From contig KN880680.1 of the NCBI GenBank assembly GCA_000934385.1, forward strand, positions 1 through 34,722: DNA of 34,722 nucleotides, written 5' to 3'. Source of the stretch: Cylindrobasidium torrendii FP15055 ss-10. Its lineage: Eukaryota; Basidiomycota; Agaricomycetes; Agaricales; Physalacriaceae. Of this stretch, positions 1-8,400 are shown in pieces; positions within the stretch are counted from its first letter, which is position 1; each line of letters starts with the position of its first letter. A program made the translations under genes and the position numbers. Below the pieces are notes generated by a model. That model saw only the letters and a program-made list of their open reading frames with translations. It searched no databases and had not been told where the DNA came from.

Positions 1-1180
1 AAGTACTCTTCGTGGTGGTATTGACCTTGAGCTGTGACTTTCTTACGGTAGAAGCTGGCTTTTTGTCTGTGTCTTTGTTTACTGGTTGGACAGCTTTCTT
101 CTTTCGACTTTGAATAAGTGGTGCGTCGCTGTCCGAAGAATCATCCGAAGGGATGTTGATAGTGCGCTTCGGTGGCAAAGAGCTGCTGGCCGAACGCTTC
201 GAGTCTAACTTGCGCTTCGAACTCGAGGCGGAGGCAGATTTAGATTTGGCACTGGAACTGGCGTCGTCGGTTCCGCTCCTTCGAGGCGCCTTGGCTGACA
301 ACTTCGCCCTCAGAGGTTCCTTTGACGGGTTAAGAGTGACATTGGGTGTACACAAATAGGTGTGCTGACCTCGTCCGATGAATCAACCACGCGCGCTCTT
401 TTCTTGGTTGACGCCTGACGCTCCTTTATAAAAACCATGCTAATTGCAAAAAAGAACTGTGTCTCACCTTCTTTCCTTTACCTTTAGAACTCGCCTATTT
501 ACTGCTCAGATAGTGAGTGTCTTAAAGAGGCCATTCACGCACATCAAATGGTGTTTTGGGCAAAAGCTCTGCCTCCTCCTCGCGAGTCAAGGCGTTGCTC
601 GTTGTTTGCCGCAGATTCTCCCTGAAGTACTTCTTCTCGCGCGCTGCACACCCGTAAGGCATACGCAAAGATTACGAGCGCGCGATGCTCACCAATCCAC
701 GAATCCTCTGCTGCCACAGTGTAGCCAGGAGGATAATCGTCATTATCGTTTCCAACGTGTTTCCAAAAGACAGAGAGAATTCGACGGCAAGAGTCTTGGA
801 GATTGGCCTCGGGCTCCCACCTATGACTTGTTACCCAGAATCAAGGGCGCTGAGATATGCTCACGTATTGTCAGATACTTTGTCGTAGCCATACCACTTA
901 GAAGTATTAACTGGCGAACATAGACACAGAGCTAACAGATCCTACCTTGACCAAGTATTGCTGGTTGGATACAATCAATATCGAGCAAATGGAAAAAGAC
1001 ATGGAGCCTGACTTACCCAAGTGCCATCCTCGGCCACTCTAGCACCCAACAGAACCTCTGCGCTTGTTTGAGACAAGAGGCAATAGATGGATCCAATGTT
1101 CATTTACCAACTTGGAATTCGTCTTCGGACCCTTCGTCTTCGTTGCCAGACTGCGCTGTCATCGATTCGTCGTCGGACAT
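1..1180 (-). CDS. HP1-like chromodomain protein, 3' part cut by the window edge
   Basis: Nine exons read on the minus strand: 1108-1180, 1017-1057, 946-960, 865-896, 693-820, 543-643, 468-494, 370-423 and <1-319; all phases agree. An acidic N-terminus (about 20 residues) is followed by a chromodomain at about residues 23-70, with EFQVE, YLVKW, GYD and NTWEPEANL, the typical order for HP1/Swi6-class readers of methylated histone H3. The aromatic cage would be Phe-Trp-Tyr (F of EFQVE, W of VKW, Y of YGY), with Phe where animal HP1 has Tyr. After it the chain is Ser/Lys-rich with acidic SSDE/DSSDSD patches, probably disordered and nuclear. A C-terminal chromoshadow domain, if present, lies outside the window, so HP1 versus another chromodomain protein cannot be decided. 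Exon 3 is only 15 nt (QYLVK). The ATG at 1180 is the only one ahead of the domain and lies 102 bp from the MTC1 ATG on the other strand. Confidence 0.82.
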
Positions 1181-1282
1181 GGCGGAGAGCTAGGGTCAGA
1201 CTGGGGTCGCAGTCACGGTATGATTGCAAGGTAGGGAATTGCGCCCCGATCATTGGCTACATACTCCATTCCCACCACCATC

Positions 1283-2674
1283 ATGTTGAAGGGCAAATCT
1301 TCCAAGTCACACCAAGAGGAAGCCTTGCAGCTCCTCGACGATCTCGACTCATTTACCCCGCTTGCGAAGCCGCTAGACGAGAGTGCCCCGGCGCCTGGCC
1401 AGGGTCCCAGCGTCCAGGGTGAAGCAGAAGCGCTAGCGTTCATCGACGAAATCACCCAGAAGAGCGCAGAGCCCACCAGAATCACAACTTCTCATTTGGA
1501 AAGACCAACTTCACGCGCTGGAACGCCTACGTTGCGCAAGAGCACCGAGCGCGTCCGCCTCGGCTCCAGTAACACTCCACCGTCGTCGAAGCCGTCTACC
1601 CCAACGCCCGCCGGAAGGACACCTAGTTCCGTCGACCCCGCAGCGCAACAAGCCGGTGGCTGGGGTTGGGGCTCAGTATGGACGAGCGCCTCTGCAGCCA
1701 TTCAGCAAGCTCGTACAGTCGTTGACGAGCAGGTCAAGCATCTACCAAACAATGAAGCTGCTCGCAAATGGGGCGAAGGCGTCTACGAGTATGCGAAAAC
1801 CGCCCAGCTGGACAAGCTTGGTACGCTTTGGTCTTTACGCTGACATTTGGATGCTCATTATGATCTCTAGGTCAAGATTTCAAACGCGTCGGCCTCACGA
1901 CTCTCACTGATCTTTTAAATGTTGTCGCACCTCCCATATCTGAACACGAAGTCATTCAAATTTGGCTAAGCCACGACATGCTTGGATACGAAGGCGTGGA
2001 GACCCTTGTCTACCGCTCCATGGCACGGGTGGGTGATTCGTCTTCACTCGTTGTACATCATGATGAACGCTGGGCAGATACTGGAGCAGGTCGAAGGCGG
2101 TGATCTCGTTGTCAACCGGGGCGAAGAGTCGCGCCCTAAAGATTCAGACGGCAAGGAGCGTGATTTGAACGCTGTTGAAGGCTACGAAGCTGCGGTCAAG
2201 CTCGCTCAGGCAAACCTTGACGAACTCATCAAGCTGAAGAACACTTCCAAGCCGAAGGAACAAGCTGCAAGCCAGACGCAGGTGCCAGTATCGTACTCTT
2301 ACGTCTACCTTCGCGTTCAGCCCTTCTTCACTTCGTATGCTCTTCCCGCCAAACCATCTGAAGATGCCACAGCCTCTGGACCCAAGGAGGACTCTGTCCA
2401 GCAGCAGCTCCAATATCTGCTATACCTCTCGGACCCTTCACACGAGCTAGTGCACACTACCGTCACCCAAAGTGTCCCCGGCACCTGGCTGGCTCTCTGG
2501 GACCAGCATGAGTGGGTGGAAGATCTCGTTGCCGAGACTCTTCGCGTTGGTATCGAGGTTGTGGGGCAGGACTATGTCGTCGCACGTATGGGGTCGGACT
2601 TGTCTGGAAAGACGAAATTGGAGGACCCGGCTGTAACAACGGAGGATGAGAAGAACGCGCCAGTGGATGCCTGA
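1283..2674 (+). CDS. MTC1: MTC1-like protein (maintenance of telomere capping 1, DUF5427 type)
   Basis: Three exons, 1283-1820, 1871-2028 and 2078-2674, give 430 aa. The N-terminus has ALQLLDDLDSF, then a Ser/Thr/Pro-rich linker, a glycine/tryptophan block (GGWGWGSVW) leading into SAAIQQARTVVDEQ, and a C-terminal conserved half with QPFFTSYALP, LYLSDPSHEL and GTWLALWDQHEWVEDLV. This architecture is that of the fungal Mtc1 family, a cytoplasmic protein known in yeast from genetic interaction with the telomere-capping mutant cdc13-1; its molecular role is not established. The first ATG in frame after an upstream non-ATG extension is at 1283 (MLKGKSSKSH). It is transcribed divergently from the chromodomain gene. 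The family call rests on remembered motifs and has not been searched. Confidence 0.75.
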
Positions 2675-4298
2675 CTTTTGGTATGATAACAAGGAACAAC
2701 TTCAAATGTACTACTGTTAGTAATGTTGCATGGACCCGGAAAGGAATCAAATTCTATCGTCGGAGGCATCGTTGATGTTCTCTTCTAAGTCCAATGTGTC
2801 CACAGCCTGTCTAAAGTCGTTGGTACGGTGAACTCCAACCCAGCCCGCGCGCTAAATGGCCTCACGCGTGGTCTACAGTGATCGACCAATCGCAAAAAGC
2901 CGACCCGCGGAAAGAGCTCTCGATCTCGGGCCTCGGCAGCTGCGGCCTTATAAAAAGGAAAATCGTGATGGATTTCTTCAGTCCTTTCCCTCAAGATGCT
3001 CTCTGGTCGCTTTCTGCATTCTTCCGCACTCTCTGGCCTGTTTCTACATCTACGGTTACGCAAAGGTCCCACTCTGGTTCAATGTTAAGATGCAGAGAGA
3101 TATTGCTTGCAAGAAATCCACGGTGCATCATCACAGTTATGCAGCTCTCTGTCTACTCATCCAATCTACTCGCCAAGTCGTTTCCGGGATAAGCTTCCGG
3201 GGGTCGACAGCCATATCCATGAACTCCCTCACTCTCAGCATCTGGACACATTCTTAGTCAAGTTATCCGAACATCGACACTTTTCTCGCACCACGTCCTC
3301 GCCATCCCGCCGTTTACGACGCCGACTTTTTTGAGCGCCACCGCTATGCCATCCGCGGGGCAATCAGTCTTCACCGCTACGCTTCCTACGCTCAACAGGC
3401 TCAGTGCCAACAAGAAGCTCCCCATCACCTCTCTGAGTAGTCAGGACACCCACCGCATGGATAACGATTCCCGAGCCAAGCAGGCACGACCCCTACCTCT
3501 CGGGAACTTGTTTGTGCGCATCTCGGGACTCTGTGTGGTTAGAGCTGTGCCATGCTTAGCTGAGTCGAAGTTTAAGGCGCCGCCACATTTCTCCAAACTC
3601 GATGTCTGGTCCGGTTCGGTTCTATTGCGTACCAACTGCCGAAGTTCTCTTTCCTGAGAATTGGATTCAAATAAAACAGAGAAAGTGCAGGGCCTATGCA
3701 GAGAGGATTGACTTCGAGACCTTGACACCACGGAGACATTGCCATTCTAGCGTTCTTGTACTTCACGTCACACTGTGTGTGGTATTCCAAGCAATGACTC
3801 GCGATTACAATCCGAATTCAATGATTTTAGCCCAGTATCCCTACGCGCCGTAGCCTCTTAACATGATGATGCTGCCCTTGGCAGCGTCTGTGCAGAACTT
3901 TAAGCACTCAACGCGACTGAACCACTGACTAGTGATGAGCCTACTATATGCACCAGCCATCTTGCTCATCATCTTCAATGATTCCTATGTCTCCTATTCG
4001 CAAAGTCCATGATGAAGACGAGGCGCATTGTAATTTGTGTGTCCAAACGGATCAGTAATGGACTGGGATTATGTCTCTCAGTAGTCATGTCCATTTCCAA
4101 TGCCAACTTGCGCCAATCCATCTGTGTTCTAGTCCTAGTCGACAGTCTCCCGTACATACTTAGATTGTACTTAGAAGTCTCATTTATTTCATGCACTCGC
4201 GCAACCTCACGCAAGTTCGGCGCAAATGCTCGCGCGTCGCCGACCGCCGAACGGATCAAAGCCCACAAGGATCGAATCACGTAATCCCGGTGTGAACA
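2675..4298. other. 1.6 kb stretch with no callable gene
   Basis: Short overlapping reading frames run in several frames, but none gives a recognisable domain or a convincing spliced chain. A TATA-like TATAAAAA lies at 2949-2956, and 40 bp after it an ATG (2996) opens a 30-codon frame (MLSGRFLHSS...) with a mitochondrial-presequence look that soon stops. A further open frame of about 55 codons, roughly 3273-3440, has protein-like composition (YDADFFERHRYAIRGAISLH) and ends in TAG, but I could not attach it to an ATG. It could be a decayed gene, a long untranslated or regulatory region of frataxin, or a gene with unusual splicing. Nothing here is supported well enough to call as a CDS. Confidence 0.4.
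2949..2956 (+). promoter_or_regulatory. TATA-like element TATAAAAA
   Basis: A strong TATA-box match lies about 40 bp before the ATG at 2996, with pyrimidine-rich sequence between them. It is the only evidence that something is transcribed rightward in the otherwise uncalled 2.7-4.3 kb stretch. It may be chance. Confidence 0.3.
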
Positions 4299-4960
4299 AT
4301 GCTTTCTCGCGTCCTGCCGCGACTATCCCTTGTACGGCTGGCCAGAACGCCGGCTACCGCGCGCATTTCCCATGGAATCGTATATGGCGCGCCAACAAGA
4401 ACATTTGCGCGGCCGTACGCGACACCTCCGCCGCAAACTGTAGAGAATAAGTGCGTGGTCTCATCCTGCATGCGAAGCAGCACGGAGGGATTGAAGAGGC
4501 GCTGTTTAGCAATATCTCGATGGAAGAGTACCATAAACTCTCGGACAAAGTGATGGATGGTCTCACAGAACAGCTGGAGGGTCTCGTAGACCAATGTGGA
4601 AGGGATGACTATGAGGTGGAATACTCGGTGCGTCGCGTACTTGCCTTGCCACATGAAGCTCACTCGTACTGTGCAGTCCGGTGTTTTGACGTTGAGTGTC
4701 GGAGAGCATGGAACATATGTAATCAACAAGCAGCCTCCGAACAAGCAAATCTGGTTGTCCTCTCCGCACAGGTATGAGCAAGGTTCCATTGCCTCAGAAT
4801 ATGCAGGGTTGATTCCGTGACTAGTGGGCCAAAACGATACGACTATATGACCGACGGGACTTGGAGGTATACTAGGGACAATCACGCGTTGCTTGACCTC
4901 TTGAATGAGGAGCTAGCACCAGCGTTCACCGACTTCACCAAGCTGGCGATTGACGAATAA
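4299..4960 (+). CDS. YFH1: Frataxin, mitochondrial iron-sulfur cluster assembly protein
   Basis: Four exons, 4299-4439, 4481-4627, 4677-4771 and 4825-4960, give 172 aa, the usual length (yeast Yfh1 is 174). Residues 1-45 are Arg/Ala/Ser-rich without acidic residues, a mitochondrial presequence. The mature domain starts with an acidic helix ([16 protein letters not shown]), continues with DYEVEYSSGVLTL and the near-invariant block [20 protein letters not shown], then [15 protein letters not shown] and a C-terminal helix ending LAIDE. Frataxin acts in the matrix as an allosteric activator of the Nfs1-Isu1 desulfurase complex. The first intron is the weak point: the frame requires donor 4440 (GTAGAG) and a 41-nt intron; the better-looking donor GTGCGT at 4451 gives the wrong phase. 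The other introns are 49 and 53 nt. Confidence 0.93.
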
Positions 4961-5159
4961 ATAAGATGCATTTGAATTCTATCGATGTTGTCTGTGTCCG
5001 TCTATGATGATATGCTTGGATTATGAGCACTAATAACAGATTGAACATAAGAAAAGGGAGGTAGTTAGTGGCCGATGGTAGATAATGCGGAGCGAGGATG
5101 CCGGGAGGAGAACATGGACAGGACTAGGACTAGGCACTCATAGACTGGATGAGGGTGAG

Positions 5160-5768
5160 CTAACGACTCTGGGCGGAGTGGTCCTCGGACCTGTGAGTGG
5201 TCTCTTGGGTTTCCCTCTTGTCCAGTGTACTACGCCTCGATAAGAAGAGTGACCGTAGGAGGCTGTGGACGATAAGACTTTGCATATCCAATGCAACTAA
5301 GACGCACCGATTCTGGTCTTCGTAATGCTCCTTCACTTTTTGACCCTCATCATTGTCAGCCGCAGATTGTGGGGTAGATGGTGGCGGAGTTGAGGCTGTT
5401 GTCGCGCTTGTGGGTGGCTCAAACGGGTTTGGTGTAGATGGATGACGGGGTGGTGTTGCATCTGGCATGGCTGGCGGGTACGAATTGGAAAATATCAGAC
5501 GGTGTCGTTGGAGAGCATGAAGCTCATATAGCATATTGTTCGCTGGCGAGTATTGCGTGGGTGCTTGACGTTGGTGTTGTCCATTGAGTTGCGCATTTGA
5601 TTGCAAGGTATCACTCTCGCCACCGTTGTGCAAGATAGTCCCGGACAACGCGCCATCATCTATGGCTGAAGTCACGAACCGTTGCCGCTTTGGATTGGGT
5701 ATCTCGTCTGGGATAAAGCGCGCAGACGACGGCATGGGCGGCGATGAGGGGCGTTGGCGTTTGAGCAT
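5160..5768 (-). CDS. Hypothetical basic, proline-rich protein
   Basis: I do not recognise this gene. Read leftward from the ATG at 5768, it gives 187 aa in two exons (5308-5768, 5160-5262) if a 45-nt intron with a GTGCGT donor is removed, or 202 aa unspliced, since the intron is in frame and stop-free. It has an N-terminal MLKRQRPSSPP with a repeated KRQR basic patch (residues 3-6, and again near residue 30), which could be nuclear localisation signals. Then comes a helical stretch, MLYELHALQRHRLIF, a Pro/Thr/Ser-rich middle (PPRHPSTPNPFEPPTSA), and a charged C-terminus with EHYEDQNRLLRSLFLSRRS, the part that looks most conserved. The frame stays open upstream to about 6023, but that overlaps the WDR70 gene and begins without a good ATG, so 5768 is preferred. 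It is divergent from WDR70 with 163 bp between ATGs. Confidence 0.6.
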   Translation of the reverse strand: MLKRQRPSSPPMPSSARFIPDEIPNPKRQRFVTSAIDDGALSGTILHNGGESDTLQSNAQLNGQHQRQAPTQYSPANNMLYELHALQRHRLIFSNSYPPAMPDATPPRHPSTPNPFEPPTSATTASTPPPSTPQSAADNDEGQKVKEHYEDQNRCVLVALDMQSLIVHSLLRSLFLSRRSTLDKRETQETTHRSEDHSAQSR

Positions 5769-5931
5769 GGTGGCCTTAGGACAAAATGGCAAGACAAAAT
5801 GGAGGCCAGTTGTTCGCAAGTGGTAGACTCGTAAGCCCGGCGCGCACGTGCCGGAAGACCGATCACACTGTTCCGTTACCAGATGACGCATCTGCGCCGT
5901 GAACAGCGACCTTGAACTGCATACCGCCAAA

Positions 5932-8208
5932 ATGAGCTCTGATGATATTTTCGCGGCCATGGGCATAGCTGGCTTCGGCAAGGCGGCGCCCAAGAAAGCT
6001 CTCGATCCAGCGCGGTTTGACAAGACGAAACGGACGGATGCGGTGGTGCGTGCTGCGTCCTCTTATTTTGCTTTTTTCACTTATAATAACCCAGCCGAAC
6101 GCTGCAGGACCTTCCTCGGTTAAATCACAGGCCGATGGAGCGTCTTCAACCTCGGCAAGGCCAGAAGATAGGGAAGAGCAAGCCATTACCGACGAACCGG
6201 AGTACGACCCCGATGATATAGCCCAAGAAGATGATGAAGAGGCTTTCCCCATTTCGCACGAAATCCTTCTCAAGGACCATAATAAAGTCGTCTCTGCACT
6301 GACTCTTGACCCGTCTGGTGCCCGTATTCTTTCCGGGTCGCATGACTATGACTGCAAGCTGTGGGATTTTGGTGGCATGGACGCCCGCTGCAAGCCATTC
6401 AAGAGCTGGGAGGCGGCTGGGACATACTATGTGTGTATACATCATATTTCTACTTGAATACGACCTTATCTGCTCATAGATTCACGACGTGAAATTCTCA
6501 AATGACGGGCGCCGCTTTCTTGTCATTCCTGGGACACTGCAGGCCAGGATGTACGACCGCGATGGGGAAGAGCTGTATGTTTATTCCACCTTAAGCTGAG
6601 CTGGATAAGCTTACCTGACCTAAGGGCAACCTTTATCAAGGGAGACCCTTACATTCGTGATATGAAGCATACCTCGTACGTCCAGCAACCACGCCGCATC
6701 CATCCTGTCTCATTCCGTTCCCTTTAGCGGTCATGTCGCTGAATTGACTTGCTGTGCATGGCATCCAAAGGAGGCCAATACGTTCATTACATCCTCTGCA
6801 GACTCAACCATACGGTACGTTCGGCGATGATGATCTCTACTTCGGTCGGCTGAGTTGTTGGCCAGGATATGGGATACTGAGAACAAGAGGAAACAAAAGA
6901 CGGTCATTGTCGTGAAATCCAAGGAGCGCGGCACACGCACCAAGGTCACCGCCTGTGCGTATTCGCCAGACGGTAAGCTCATCGGCGGAGGTTGGTGATT
7001 TAGTCTTGGCCATGGGCACGTTCTGACGAAAACGCAGCATGTCTCGACGGTGCCCTTCACATGTGGCAGACGACGTCAAATTTTGTGCGCCCCAACATGA
7101 CCATTGAGGGCGCACATGTCAAAGGCAACGAGACAGGTTCCATCGTCTTTAGCGTTGACGGACGGACTGTACTCACGCGGAGTAGCGATGAGACGGTGAA
7201 ACGTACGTGTCTCTGTCTGTTGATGTCGCCCGCTTTTTGATCATCGCCTCAGTCTGGGATCTGCGAGCATTCAAGAAGCCTCTGGCGACAAAGAGCGGTC
7301 TTGGAACACCATACCCTAACGCAAACGCACTCTTCAGCCCAGATGACAAGTTTGTGGTGACAAGCGACGGGGCTACTACTCGTGGATCCAAGGGACGGAT
7401 TGTTTTCCTGAGAAAGGAGACATTGGAGGTTGTCAAGGCCATTGAATGTGATGCGACCCCGGTCAAAGTATTCTGGCATTCGAAAATCAACCAGGTGCGT
7501 TACAGGGCAGTGTGGAGTCAACCAAGCTAAAATATGTTGTATTCAAGATTGTGAGTGGCCTATCGAATGGACAGATCAATGTGTTCTATTCGCCGACTGC
7601 ATCGATGAACGGCGCGAAGCTGTTGGCGAACAAGGGTCCGCCACGCAAGGCCAACATCGAGGATCTGGCAGATTCGTTGGCTACCCCAGCCATCATGGTT
7701 CCCGGCGCGAACGAGGGCCTTGGAGACGGGATCATCAGGACGAACAAACGGAAGAGAGACATGGCGAAGATGGACCCGCGCAAGGCACGCCGTCCCGAGC
7801 TGCCAGTCACTGGGCCCGGCAAAGGCGGTCGTGTTGGAGCGAGCGCAACCCAGCACGTCGTCCAAAACTTGGTCCGCGATACGACCCGAGACGAAGATGT
7901 GAGTGCCCGCTTCTTTCAGACTCCGCTCAGAACTCCGCCGATCGTTCGGCCGCTCGTCCCCGCCGCCCGCCCGCGTTGTTCGTTCTGTTCTTTCATTGCT
8001 GACGATTGTCTGTTACTTTATAGCCGCGCGAGGCATTGTTGCGCTACGCGAACAAGGAGGGCGACTTGCAATGGACTTCCGGTACGTGTCACGTGTGTTT
8101 GTGTATCGCTTACGTGGTCCTCATCTCCCGGCAGCCTGGCAAGCAAACCAGCCGAAGCCCGTGTTCGCAGAGGCGGAACAGGAAGAGAAAGACGAAGAGG
8201 ACAAATGA
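5932..8208 (+). CDS. WDR70: WD40-repeat protein, WDR70 / gastrulation-defective 1 family
   Basis: Eleven exons, 5932-6045, 6095-6430, 6480-6574, 6625-6675, 6728-6814, 6866-6990, 7038-7202, 7253-7494, 7548-7898, 8024-8081 and 8135-8208, give 565 aa with every phase matching. An acidic N-terminal region (DEPEYDPDDIAQEDDEEAFPISHE, residues 72-94) precedes a propeller starting at about residue 97. WD-type blocks include LLKDHNKVVSALTLDPSGARILSGS, DYDCKLWDFGGMD, GHVAELTCCAWHP, SADSTIRIWDTE, SDETVKLWDLR and IVSGLSNGQINVFYSP. The C-terminal tail carries KRKRDMAKMDPRKARRPELP and a final NQPKPVFAE motif, both typical of WDR70. In animals and fission yeast the family is nuclear and linked to CRL4-type ubiquitin ligase function in H2B ubiquitination and double-strand-break resection; that role is carried over, not shown here. 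It ends 192 bp before the BET gene on the same strand. Confidence 0.92.
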
Positions 8209-8310
8209 GCGCGTTTATTTGTTGGGTTGGACAGACGCAGGGCGCACAGAGAGTGCCTATCTCTGGCAGGGAATTGGACCCTCCCCTTTACATAAGCAGG
8301 AGCCGGACAG

Positions 8311-8318
8311 TATAAAAG
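8311..8318 (+). promoter_or_regulatory. TATA box of the bromodomain gene
   Basis: TATAAAAG stands 83 bp before the ATG at 8401, in the 192-bp gap after the WDR70 stop, followed by C-rich and T-rich sequence typical of a fungal core promoter. The position supports an independent promoter for the downstream gene. Confidence 0.5.
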
Positions 8319-8400
8319 CGGAACGCAACTTTGAACCGCAAGTCCCCCCATTTCGTCTTATAAGCCCCCCCTTGCCCCTCAGTCACAGTGTGGCCAGATC

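Noticed and set aside
2996..3088. Short frame MLSGRFLHSS... following a TATA-like box
   Set aside because: It stops after 30 codons, and no splice of reasonable length extended it into anything recognisable; kept only as a note in the gap.
7430..8315. Long overlapping rightward frames of 190 and 267 codons
   Set aside because: They are the last WDR70 exons read in another frame or read through the intron at 7899-8023; the spliced WDR70 model explains the sequence.
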